A stretch of DNA of 64,000 nt. It comes from Austropuccinia psidii (taxonomy: Eukaryota; Basidiomycota; Pucciniomycetes; Pucciniales; Sphaerophragmiaceae). The stretch lies in assembly GCA_023105745.1 (NCBI GenBank), contig JALGQZ010000001.1:44664082-44728081 (forward strand), given 5' to 3'. How positions within the stretch are numbered: position 1 is the first letter of the stretch; each line of letters opens with the position of its first letter. The translations under genes were made by a program, and so were the position numbers. The notes beneath the pieces were generated by a model. That model was not told the DNA's origin. It saw only the letters and a program-made list of their open reading frames with translations, and ran no database searches. Positions 23,239-32,295 of the stretch are shown here, one piece after another.

Positions 23239-24509
23239 CAAGCCCTTGGTGCAATAATTATCAGTTCATTCACTATAATAACTACTACAATAATTAATAT
23301 TATAATTGTAGCCTGATTATTTTCCAAGACTATAACTGTTTTTGCAAGTTTTACTATGTAGAAATTCAAGAGCAGGATTAGTAAGCCTTATTTGGTGGAG
23401 AAAAGGCCCCTTTTTATCCTAATCTTGGGTGGAAAAGTATTTTAGAACTTTCCATATAAAGGAAGTGATGAGTTTTCACTTTCAAGGACTGGCTTGTGGT
23501 TTTCACAAGGCCTGTATAGCCTATATTGGGCTCAGATGTGGTTTTTAAACAAAATCTGGGAAGTTCTCACCTATACAGGGTGAAATTTGTCATCTGGGGA
23601 CCACATAGCCCTCTTCTGATGTGTATTACATGTAGAATGCTGTACAGAACCTGTACAGCGCCCCAGTATTGGACAAAATATGAGGTGTTGAAGTATAAAA
23701 AAGCTTCTTTGTCTCTTTGACACCTCATAATCACATCTATGGGATATTATCCCACAGTAGGCTGTATTGGTTGTACTGTGGCATTTTGACCTTAAAGCTG
23801 CCGTAACTTTGTCATTTTTGGAGATATCAAGCTCAAAGTTGGTTCATTGTGTGTCCATGGATGTTTTCTACACAATGGCACCTTGTTTGATATAGCTATC
23901 ATTAAATATGGCAAAGGTATGCCATGTACAAGAGTTTTGGTATGTAGTTATGATTTGTTTAAAATCTTTAAGGAGCTTGTTTGCCCCATGCCTTTTGTTC
24001 TAGATGACATATGGGGAAATTGATGGAGCCATCAGATAGCCCTGATTGTTACCTTTCCAAAAAGACCCCACTTTAGGTATCTCACACTAAAACTGTAGAA
24101 GTTAGATGAGAGGTTAATATTTTATTCACCCTCATTTGAACTTATTTTGGCCATACCTCCTGTAGTTCTGGTGCTAGCTCATTTTGGCTAGTACCATTGG
24201 ATAGCCCTGACCTAGAGCTTTAATTTGAATACCCATTTGATGGGGTTAAGCCTCTTCCTTTGGATTTCAGATGAGAGGTGAAAAATAAGGTTTATGCTCA
24301 GCAACCACCTTGAGCAGGAATAACTTTGTAATTCCTTGTCCTAGGATTATGGGACTTGTTTATCTGGAAATTGGTGGGGTTCTTCTTTTGTTTGATACCT
24401 TTTGAGCTGATTTGTCTCAGCTCCATGTTTTGGTTGTATCTTGGCTTTACCATTGGTTTATGGTATTTGGCTGTCATGCTTGTGCTCTGGTTTGAGTCAC
24501 AGGCTGACA
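23239..24509 (-). repeat. E1 3' LTR, proximal part
   Basis: Bases 23239-23243 (CAAGC) are the right target duplication of E2. From there the sequence is collinear with S1 and the E6 LTR up to GAGTCACAGGCTGACA, ending at 24509. The E1 polypurine tract and integrase follow on the minus strand. It therefore belongs to a former full element and not to a solo LTR. Open frames at 23526-23720 and 24298-24562 lie within LTR sequence and are not genes. Confidence 0.87.
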
Positions 24510-25715
24510 TACCCTCCCTCCAAAAAAGGCTCATCATTAATGAGACTGTTCAGGTCTCCTAGAGGCCCTGAATCCTCTTAGGTGAAGGTTCCCATCTGGT
24601 ATGGCATCCTCTGCCAACCATTTGTCTTTATCTGCTGTCTGGTTTTTAAATCTGACCAAGTATTAAATTTGGTCTTTACCATTCAGTCTCATCTTCCTGG
24701 CCTTCATTAATTTTGTCACAGGGCCAGGGATGTATTCCACTTCCACTATTTCTGGTGGAGTGGGATTTTTCTTCCTAAAGGGGAACTTATCCTCCTCTGC
24801 TTGGAAGTATGGCTTAACCAAACTCACTGGGAATACTAGGTGTTTCCTAGAAGATTCCTCCATTAGTTTGACCTCCACTGCATTTTCCCCTACCAGCTTA
24901 ATGATATCTAAGGGCCTTAAAAATGAGTCTCTCATCTTCTTTGTTCTCTTAAGATTTTTGAAGTTGAGTGTGGACACTAACACCTGGTCCCCTTCTTTGA
25001 AATCAGGTTCCATGTGAGATTTGTCCCACCTCTGTTTATTGTATTTTTTTGCCTCAGATGTGCATCTAGAAGCTATATCACAAGTCCTTTTCCACATATC
25101 ATGGAAGTATTTGGCTTTTAGGTGGATAGTAAGAAGGTTTTTCTTCAGGTGATCAACAGGCAATGGGGGTTCCACCGTTTTTCTACCAGTGAGGGTGATT
25201 TCCCTGTGGTGGAGTGCTGGCTTGTGTTGTTAGCCAGCTGAACTGCTGGTAGAAGGGTAACCCAGTCATGGGTGTATCCTTGGTGGTCTTTGTATTCCAT
25301 TCCATATGGACAAAATCTCCTGATGATGTAATCCATTGTTTGGATCATCCTTTCAGCCAAACTATCTGTCTGTGTGTGGTAAGCTGTGGAGAATGCAACT
25401 TTAGTACCAAGCATGTCATACAAGTTGGTTCAAAATTCTGATGTGAATTTTGGGTCCCTATTACTAATGATAATTTTAGGCATTCCGCAGTTGGATATTA
25501 TTTTATTCCAAAATAACAAGGCAGTATCCAATGCTGTCTCTCCTTGTGAAATTTTAGGAACCTCACACTCTTGCTGAACCCATCAACTATGATCAGGCAA
25601 GCATTGAAGTTTTCTTTGCCCACTGGGACAAGTACTGTGACCAAATACATTTTGATGGTTTCCCATGGGTGTTTTGGTTCTTCTATGTGTTGAAGTAGCC
25701 CATACTTCTTCCCAT
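24510..25715 (-). pseudogene. E1 integrase C-terminal part, degenerate
   Basis: Reading down from 25715 on the minus strand, the segment covers part of the integrase core. The SDRDPKF region is damaged. FSTAYHTQTDSLAERMIQ is readable near 25380; the usual HPQTDG reads HTQTDS. The C-terminal part follows ([19 protein letters not shown] near 25010, FPVSLVKPYF near 24810, then a basic KARKMRLNGKD near 24680). It ends before a purine-rich tract (AGGGAGGGTA on the minus strand) that abuts the LTR at 24509. Frameshifts near 25160 and 25560 break the frame. E4 separates it from the upstream part at 35089. Confidence 0.85.
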
Positions 25716-25969
25716 GTTTTTGTCACAGCCAAGGAGGCAGGGGCATTTCCAATCATCATCAGCAAATCATTATATCATGGATACCCTTCAAAACCCAATC
25801 AGCAAGGGGGTTTCATTCAAGACTCTCCAAATACAGTTTTCATACAGGCAAGATCCAAATACAGTTTCAAACCTCAATACAGTTTCATACAGGCAAGACT
25901 CAAATACAGGATTCACCAAATACAGGCCTGTAATCAATACAGGCGCAAATACCTGTATTGACTGTATAA

Positions 25970-25994
25970 CCTGTATTGGATTCACCAATACAGG
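25970..25994. promoter_or_regulatory. Inverted repeat in the E4 LTR
   Basis: The arms are CCTGTATTGG and CCAATACAGG, with a 5-base spacer and no mismatch. It recurs at 34568-34592 in the 3' LTR. The half-site CCTGTATTGG is also present in the unrelated LTR of E6 (for example near 51826), so a shared DNA-binding protein is possible. No function is proven. Confidence 0.4.
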
Positions 25995-26113
25995 ATTCAA
26001 TCCCACATCCAACTTCTTCCAGCATACAGACAAGTATCTCAACACTCAAACTCCAAGGCTGGTATTTCTCACATATACCAGCCCCTCTTCACCCACCTGG
26101 GGGTTTTTCCCCC

Positions 26114-26127
26114 AGTTAATTAAAATA
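26114..26127 (+). promoter_or_regulatory. Candidate self-primer of E4 (5' end of transcript)
   Basis: These 14 bases (AGTTAATTAAAATA) are the exact reverse complement of 26487-26500, which begins two bases after the LTR. In Tf1/sushi-type elements the first bases of the mRNA fold back on the primer site and prime reverse transcription. The location predicts a transcript start near 26113, immediately 3' of the CTGGGGG/CCCCCAG hairpin. AT-rich composition makes chance matches easier, so this is a candidate only. Confidence 0.5.
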
Positions 26128-26486
26128 GTTGATTTATTATTTAATATTATTTTATTCTCACTTTTGGAATATTATTCTATTATTTATTAAGTTAGTCTTT
26201 GCCTTCCCTCACCTGTTCAGTAGAGTCCTGGTGGCCATATCCTTTATTAATCCTTTTCTCTTTTCTGAACAGGTTGAAACAGTGACTCAGGATTATTTGT
26301 GGTTGGCTCTTTATTATTGCTTTTGTTTTGTCTCTCTTATCTTTTATGCTTATTATTTTATGACTAGGAATTTATCCTCTTACTCCATTACTCTTATCAT
26401 TTGAGTATTTTCTTCTGAGCCCTCCATAAGTAAGTCTGTTCACTGAGTGCCAGGCCCTCTTCATTTTAGAAGAGCCCCTGTGACAT

Positions 26487-26500
26487 TATTTTAATTAACT
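26487..26500 (+). promoter_or_regulatory. Candidate primer-binding site of E4
   Basis: TATTTTAATTAACT lies right after the 5' LTR and is a perfect complement of 26114-26127. It does not begin with TGG and does not look like a tRNA 3' end, unlike typical tRNA-primed elements. E4 therefore fits a self-primed chromovirus. Confidence 0.5.
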
Positions 26501-27220
26501 CATAATTGCTTCTTTCTTTTCATTCATTTTATTCATTTCTCTCATTCCTCTATTATGATCTTTTAACGATTATGAACTTTAATGATTTTATGATTTTCAT
26601 CAATGTTCATCTCTCTCATTTCATTCTCATGAAAATTTATTCTTTCTAATTTCTCTATTCTGCTGACCAATTCACTTTATTCTCTATCATCTTCATCTCT
26701 CTTTTGTTTGAATTCAGGTTTATTCAGGTTTTATTGCTTGGAATTAGTTGGGTTAATTGATTCATCATTCAGGGTTATTTGATTTGGGGTATTCAGTGGT
26801 TTTGATTGAAATTTCTCAAGATTATTGATTGATTGATTGATTGTTCAAGACATTGACTTCACCTCAAGATATTGATTGAATTTTGATTGATTTGATTTGA
26901 TTGACTTGATTTGATTCCTCAAGAAAGCTGATTTATCCTCAAGATTTGATTTAATTGAATTGATTTTTGAAGATATTGATTGAATTCCTCAAGACTTAAT
27001 TGATTTGATTTTGATTGACTTGATTTGACTTATTGATTGAAATTGATTATTCATAAGAATTTGACTTTGTCATCTTCACTCTTCAAGATTTATTCATATT
27101 GATTCACTTCAAGACTGTTTATTGATTCTTCAAGATCATCAAGATTCTCATTTAATTTGATTTGGTCAAGCCTTAATTTATTCAAAGTATCATCAAGTTT
27201 TTATTCATTCTTCTTTCATA
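26501..27220 (+). repeat. E4 leader, low complexity
   Basis: This untranslated leader is rich in TTGATT and CTCAAGA/TCAAGAT units, especially 26810-27150, where they form an irregular short-period repeat. No open frame of note precedes the gag ATG at 27221. The repeats may reflect slippage; a packaging role cannot be read from sequence. Confidence 0.6.
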
Positions 27221-28579
27221 ATGCCAGTTCAGCATAGCCCACCAGCCAAGAATACAAGATCCCAGAGACATCAAGCTGTTCTCACTCCTACACAAAGGGC
27301 TCCTCTTGACCGCACACCATCAGTTCATCAACTGAGTGCAAATCTGGACAGAGGACCACCAATGGAAGGAGCAGCACCCTCCAGAAGAGGAGGTGTGAAG
27401 TCTAGAAGATCAAGATCATTCTCTGGACTATTGGGTGGTTATCCTGGTGTTTCTCAAGGGCCTAGAAGTAGATTGGGGGAAGCTGAAGATGAGGAGGGGG
27501 AGGAGTCTGTGGAAGAGGAAGAATCTGAGGAGACTGAAGTGGCAGCTGCCTTGGCAGGTGCTACTGAAGCTCCTGAGGCTCCAAATCTAGCCCTTTCTAA
27601 TCAACCTTCTGTCTCTCAAGCTGAACCAAATTTCCTCAAGATGATGGAGCAAATGACTCAGTTTATGGGACAACTCACTCAAGCAGTTGCCCCAAGGGAC
27701 ACTTCAAAAGTCCCTGCATTCAAGACTCCATCAATGAAGGCACCTGATTCTTTTGATGGTACTAAAGCTCATAAATTGAGAGGATTCATTCAATCCTGTC
27801 AATTAATCTTTCATAATGACCCAGCAAACTTCTTCTCTGACAGGAAGAAGGTGCTTTATTCAACTTCTTTTCTTACTGGTAGAGCTGGCAAATGGATTGA
27901 ACCTTACCTCTCAAATATCTCCAATGAAGACCCTTCTTACCTCCTCAATAACTGGCAGTTGTTTGAAACCCAGTTATTCACTCTGTTTGGTGATCCCAAT
28001 GAAGTCAGAAAAGCTGAACAAGAGTTGGACAATTTGAGGATGAGGGAAAGTGGTCAAGTTTCCTTGTACATAGCTGATTTCAGAAGTTTAATGTCAAGAA
28101 TTGGAGACTGGGGGGAAAGGGCCTATATTCATGTGTATAGAAGAGGCTTGGCATCAAGATTGTTGGACCAATTGGCTTCTCACCCTGGAACTTTTGATAG
28201 TCTTCAAGAACTCATGGATATCACCTTGGAATTAGATACCAGGTACCATGAGAGGCAGAAGGAAAAGGGCAGTCATCAAGAGAAGAAGCCTCCAATCAGT
28301 GGATCCAACTCCTCCAAGCCTCCTCAAAGTTCATCATCAAAGAAGCCTTATCACAAGAAGAATAAGAAGGGGAAGAATTTTCAAGTGTCCAAAGACAAGC
28401 CTCATGCTGCTCTCCTCAATAAGGACAATAAATTAATCGGTTCTGAAAAGGAGAGGAGGATTAAAGAAGGCTTGTGCAATTATTGTGGTGGTAAACACCC
28501 ATTTGAAAAATGCTTCAAGAGGCCTGAGAATAGGCAAGGGTCATCAAAAGGCTTCCCTAGCAAGCAGGGAAAAGCCTGA
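27221..28579 (+). CDS. gag: E4 Gag (capsid-nucleocapsid precursor)
   Basis: This open frame of 452 residues is predicted to assemble the virus-like particle in the cytoplasm. The N-terminal third is low complexity, with basic Arg/Ser segments and an acidic Glu run (residues about 85-105). Residues about 165-345 form the retrotransposon gag (capsid) domain, with FDGTKAHKLRGFIQSCQLIF, GRAGKWIEPYL and FGDPNEVRKAEQEL. A Lys/Ser-rich linker precedes one zinc knuckle, CNYCGGKHPFEKC (CX2CX3HX4C, near residue 425), for RNA binding. The ATG is the first in the frame after the leader. The frame ends TGA at 28577, four bases after a GGGAAAA slippery heptamer. Pol follows in the -1 frame. Confidence 0.95.
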   Translation: MPVQHSPPAKNTRSQRHQAVLTPTQRAPLDRTPSVHQLSANLDRGPPMEGAAPSRRGGVKSRRSRSFSGLLGGYPGVSQGPRSRLGEAEDEEGEESVEEEESEETEVAAALAGATEAPEAPNLALSNQPSVSQAEPNFLKMMEQMTQFMGQLTQAVAPRDTSKVPAFKTPSMKAPDSFDGTKAHKLRGFIQSCQLIFHNDPANFFSDRKKVLYSTSFLTGRAGKWIEPYLSNISNEDPSYLLNNWQLFETQLFTLFGDPNEVRKAEQELDNLRMRESGQVSLYIADFRSLMSRIGDWGERAYIHVYRRGLASRLLDQLASHPGTFDSLQELMDITLELDTRYHERQKEKGSHQEKKPPISGSNSSKPPQSSSSKKPYHKKNKKGKNFQVSKDKPHAALLNKDNKLIGSEKERRIKEGLCNYCGGKHPFEKCFKRPENRQGSSKGFPSKQGKA

Positions 28580-31500
28580 GTGGGAATCATGATGTGTTCA
28601 ATGGTTCTCACTTATTTCCTTCAAGAGCACAATTGTGCACTCTGAATACTAGTGTCAAGAAATCTTTAAAATTTCTTATTTTTTCTTCAATCTCTGATAT
28701 TTTTTATAGTATTCTCATTGATTCTGGTGCTACAAACTCCTTTATTGCAAAGAATTTTGTTCTCAAGTACTCATTGACCATGTCAGAGCTCCCTGAAAAG
28801 ATTCCTCTTTTCATTCTGGATTCCAGTGAATCCACTTCCCTGTTCATCACCCATTATACCAAGTGGGTTGTTGATTTACCTTCCTTCCCAAGCTTTGAAT
28901 GGGATTTCTTTATCATAGATTCACCCAAGGGAGAAGACCTAATATTGGGCTATGATTTTCTTTACCATTTCAATCCCATTATTGATTGGAAAAATGGATT
29001 GATCACCTATGATTCTAATCATAAGGATTCTAGTGGTATTATTTCTTCTACTAGTAATGACTTATCCACTGCTGTCAACAGTGTTGCTCTGGTTGGTGAA
29101 CTTAAGACACCTTCCCTTCCTCCTTCTGTCCATAACCCCTCCATTTTTCCCTCTCAGTCATTACTTCCATTAAGAGATGAAGTCTTCAAAGAGATAAAAG
29201 ATGTTGGAGAAGATGTTGCTATATCTTCACTTCATCTCTTTCAAGGGGATATGGACCTTCCTCCTTTATCTTTTCATGCCTCCCTGGAGGAGCAGTGGGA
29301 TGAGGAGGAAGAGCCAGAAGAGATTGAAACTGTGCTGAAGGTAGTCCCTCCTGTTTATCACAATTATTTGGATGTATTCTCCAAAGTGAAAGCAGAGAAA
29401 CTTCCTCCACACCGTGCCTGTGATCATCATATCGAACTGGAGGGTCTTCTACCTCCAGTTGGTGTTATCTACTCTTTATCAAAGAATGAGTCAGAAACAC
29501 TGCGGGCCTACATTTCAGAGAATGTAGAGAAAGGTTTCATCAGACCAAGCTCCTCCTCAACAGGAGCACCTGTCCTTTTTGTTAAGAAAAAGGATGGTGG
29601 TCTCCGTTTGTGTGTTGACTACCGCAAACTTAATGCTGTCACTAGGAAGAACAGGTATCCTGTTCCTCCAATGAATCAGCTTCTTACCGTCTTTAACGGT
29701 GCTACTATCTTCTCCAAGATAGATCTGCGTGGTGCTTATAATCTCCTGAGAATTAAAGAGGGGGATGAGCATTTAACTGCCTTTAGAACCAAATATGGCA
29801 GTTATGAGTATTTGGTTATGCCATTTGGCTTAACCAATGCTCCAGCTTCTTTCCAAAATTTTGTGAATGATATCTTTGCAGATTATTTGGATATTTTTGT
29901 TGTAGTGTACTTAGATGATATTATGGTCTTCTCTAGCTCTTTGGATGAACATGTTAAACATGTGGCCTCTGTTCTCCAAAGACTGAGAGACAATAATTTG
30001 TTTGCTAAAGCCTCCAAGTGTGTATTCCATGCCTCAAGTGTGGAATACTTGGGCTATGTTGTGTCAAGTGATGGCCTCAAGATGGATTCTTCAAAAGTTC
30101 AACAAATCCTCAATTGGCCTCAGCCCAAGAACATCAAGGCCCTCCAATCCTTCCTTGGCTTTGCCAACTTTTATCGTCGTTTCATTAAAAATTATTCCAA
30201 AAAAATCTCTGCTCTCACTTCCCTTCTCAAAAAAGATTCTCCCTTCATCTTCAATGAGGAAGCTCTTAGCCAGTTTCAGATACTCAAAGAAGCTTTCACC
30301 ACTGCTCCTATCCTCTCTCACTTTAATCCTTCTCTCCCAACTATTGTAGAGACTGATGCCTCTGATTATGCCTTGGGTGCTGTACTGAGTCAGGTGAATG
30401 ACTCAGGAAAGCATCCCATTGCATTTGATAGTCGCAAGCTCTTACCAGCTGAACTCAACTATGAAATTCATGACAAGGAACTCCTTGGCATAGTTTGGGC
30501 TCTCAAGCGCTGGAGAGCCTTTCTCCTTTCTCTTTCTGATTCCTTTGAGGTCTTGACAGACCATTGTTCTCTCCAATATTTTATGTCCTCTAAAGTCCTT
30601 ACTCGTCGTCAAGCCCGTTGGGCTGAATTTTTGTCTGAATTTCACTTTGTTATCACTTACCGCCCAGGCAGGCTGGCCACTTTACCAGATGCCTTGTCAC
30701 GTCGGGACGACGTGTACCCAGAGAGGGGGGTGGATTTCATCAGCAAGAATCCTCAAAACTTTCATCAAGTTCTCAAGCAAAATGAAATTCAAGAGTCAAG
30801 ATTCTTTTCCATAAAAGTTGAAATGTTTTCAGATTTAGTTGATCAGATCCAAAGACAAGTATGGCAAGACAAAGACTATAAGGAGATCCTCAAGAAATTA
30901 GCAAGAGGAGAATCAGTCCCAGACTATTCTCTTGAACCTCAAGCAAAATTATTATTGTTCAAAGATAGAGTAGTCATTCCAAGCAATCATGAAGTTCAAT
31001 TGGACATTCTTCAAAGGCGTCATGACTCACCGTTGGCTGGCCATCCTGGCCAGGAGAAGACCCTCAAGCTCATCAAGAGGGATTTTTATTGGGCTGGCAT
31101 GAATCAAATCATCAAGGACTATGTGTCCTCATGTCAGCAATGTTCAAGAAACAAGAACATCCACCATAAGAAGTTTGGATTACTCAAGCCTCTTCAAATC
31201 CCATCTGGTCCTTGGAATTCTTTATCAATGGACTTTATCACTCAATTGCCCTTGTCAAGCAACTTTGATTCAATTTTAGTAGTTGTAGACAGGTTTTCAA
31301 AAATGGCAATATTTATTCCAACTTATTCAACAATCACTGCACTGGACTTAGCTCAAATATTCATTAATCATGTCTTTTCCAAACATGGTCTTCCAATCAG
31401 TATTGTTAGTGATAGAGGTTCATTATTTGTTTCATCATTCTGGACCCAATTATGTCAGCAGCTCAAGATATCAAGAGATCTTTCAACTGCATTTCACCCT

Positions 31501-32295
31501 GAAACAGATGGACAGACAGAGAGGGTAAATCAGATTCTAGAACAGTATCTTCGGATGTATGTCAGTTACCATCAAGATGACTGGCACACCTGGCTCCCTC
31601 TGGCTGAATTTGCCTATAATAATGCAGAACATTCATCCACAAAGCAATCACCTTTTTTCACCATTTATGGAAGAAATCCCAGCTTTGACTCAATCCATGT
31701 TTCTCAAGATTCACCTGCTGGAAAGTTATCAACAAAACTCCAATCAGTACAGCAAGTTGTCAAAGAAGAATTAGAGTCAGCAATAAGAAGATTCAAGAAG
31801 TATGCAGATAGAAATAGAGCAATTCCACCTGATTTCCAACCTGGGGACAAAGTATGGCTAGCCTCCAAGAACATCAAGACAACAAGACCCACCAAGAAGC
31901 TCTCAGAAAGATGGTTGGGACCTTTTGAAGTTCTGAAGAAGATTGGCAGCCATGCATATCACCTCAAGTTGCCTCAACAATGGAAGTCAGTTCACCCTGT
32001 TTTCCATGTGTCCTTGTTAGAACCAGTGAAGCAATCAACTATCCCAAATCGACACCAATTGCCACCACCTCCAGTAATAGTGGAAGAGGAAGAAGAATGG
32101 GAAGTGGCGCAGGTTCTGGACTCAAAACTCAAGAGAGGTTCATTATGGTATTTAGTTGAGTGGAAAGGATTCAGTGAAGACCCAGAAAGAACAACTTGGG
32201 AACCAGCTTCCAACCTTACCAACTCTCCAGACCTTTTCAAGGACTTTCACACTTTGTATCCTGACAAGCCTGGCCCAAATGCCTCAAGAGTTTGA
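28561..32295 (+). CDS. pol: E4 Pol: protease, RT, RNase H, integrase, chromodomain
   Basis: This is an uninterrupted polyprotein of about 1,240 residues, read in the -1 frame of gag. Aspartic protease: ILIDSGATNSF (about 28720). RT: LRLCVDYRKLN (29605), MPFGLTNAPASFQ (29820), active site YLDD (29911). RNase H: ETDASDYALGAVLSQ (30350), ending LPDALSRRDD (30690). Integrase zinc region: HDSPLAGHPG to CQQCSRNK. Catalytic DDE core: MDFITQLP (31230), SDRG (31410), ETDGQTERVNQ (31503). A C-terminal chromodomain has WYLVEWKGF and TTWEPASNL (32150-32215) and may direct integration to marked chromatin. All catalytic residues I can check are present. There is no ATG before the protease motif, so expression as Gag-Pol is expected. 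The frame closes at TGA 32293-32295. Confidence 0.95.
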   Translation, partial: QAGKSLSGNHDVFNGSHLFPSRAQLCTLNTSVKKSLKFLIFSSISDIFYSILIDSGATNSFIAKNFVLKYSLTMSELPEKIPLFILDSSESTSLFITHYTKWVVDLPSFPSFEWDFFIIDSPKGEDLILGYDFLYHFNPIIDWKNGLITYDSNHKDSSGIISSTSNDLSTAVNSVALVGELKTPSLPPSVHNPSIFPSQSLLPLRDEVFKEIKDVGEDVAISSLHLFQGDMDLPPLSFHASLEEQWDEEEEPEEIETVLKVVPPVYHNYLDVFSKVKAEKLPPHRACDHHIELEGLLPPVGVIYSLSKNESETLRAYISENVEKGFIRPSSSSTGAPVLFVKKKDGGLRLCVDYRKLNAVTRKNRYPVPPMNQLLTVFNGATIFSKIDLRGAYNLLRIKEGDEHLTAFRTKYGSYEYLVMPFGLTNAPASFQNFVNDIFADYLDIFVVVYLDDIMVFSSSLDEHVKHVASVLQRLRDNNLFAKASKCVFHASSVEYLGYVVSSDGLKMDSSKVQQILNWPQPKNIKALQSFLGFANFYRRFIKNYSKKISALTSLLKKDSPFIFNEEALSQFQILKEAFTTAPILSHFNPSLPTIVETDASDYALGAVLSQVNDSGKHPIAFDSRKLLPAELNYEIHDKELLGIVWALKRWRAFLLSLSDSFEVLTDHCSLQYFMSSKVLTRRQARWAEFLSEFHFVITYRPGRLATLPDALSRRDDVYPERGVDFISKNPQNFHQVLKQNEIQESRFFSIKVEMFSDLVDQIQRQVWQDKDYKEILKKLARGESVPDYSLEPQAKLLLFKDRVVIPSNHEVQLDILQRRHDSPLAGHPGQEKTLKLIKRDFYWAGMNQIIKDYVSSCQQCSRNKNIHHKKFGLLKPLQIPSGPWNSLSMDFITQLPLSSNFDSILVVVDRFSKMAIFIPTYSTITALDLAQIFINHVFSKHGLPISIVSDRGSLFVSSFWTQLCQQLKISRDLSTAFHPETDGQTERVNQILEQYLRMYVSYHQDDWHTWLPLAEFAYNNAEHSSTKQSPFFTIYGRNPSFDSIHVSQDSPAGKLSTKLQSVQQVVKEELESAIRRFKKYADRNRAIPPDFQPGDKVWLASKNIKTTRPTKKLSERWLGPFEVLKKIGSHAYHLKLPQQWKSVHPVFHVSLLEPVKQSTIPNRHQLPPPPVIVEEEEEWEVAQVLDSKLKRGSLWYLVEWKGFSEDPERTTWEPASNLTNSPDLFKDFHTLYPDKPGPNASRV
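28567..28613 (+). promoter_or_regulatory. Predicted -1 ribosomal frameshift signal, gag to pol
   Basis: The heptamer GGGAAAA at 28567-28573 is in the zero phase G GGA AAA, matching X XXY YYZ. The gag stop is at 28577-28579. Bases 28578-28586 can pair with 28605-28613 (nine pairs, two of them G-U) around an 18-base loop, starting four bases after the heptamer. The pol frame is open from 28561 and has no ATG before the protease active site, so pol needs this shift. A pseudoknot cannot be judged by eye. Confidence 0.75.

Larger units (their letters stand above)
25721..26485 (+). repeat. E4 5' LTR
   Basis: It is 765 bp and runs TGTCACAGCCAAGG to GCCCCTGTGACA, with TGTCAC/GTGACA terminal inverted repeats. 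Between about 25820 and 25995 it carries roughly eleven ATACAG/CTGTAT hexamers. These include a perfect 10-bp inverted repeat (CCTGTATTGG at 25970-25979, CCAATACAGG at 25985-25994). A second hairpin, CTGGGGG / CCCCCAG around TTTTT, lies at 26097-26115. The open frames inside (for example 25714-26190) are repeated in the other LTR and are not supported as genes. Confidence 0.95.

Noticed and set aside
25714..26190. Open frame of 158 codons in the E4 5' LTR (and its twin at 34252-34788)
   Set aside because: It lies across the LTR boundary in one copy and repeats in the other LTR. Its sequence reflects ATACAG repeats, with no family resemblance.
28589..28594. Independent ATG start for E4 pol
   Set aside because: The ATGs at 28589 and 28592 are in the gag frame. 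The pol frame has no ATG before the protease motif, so frameshifting explains it better.
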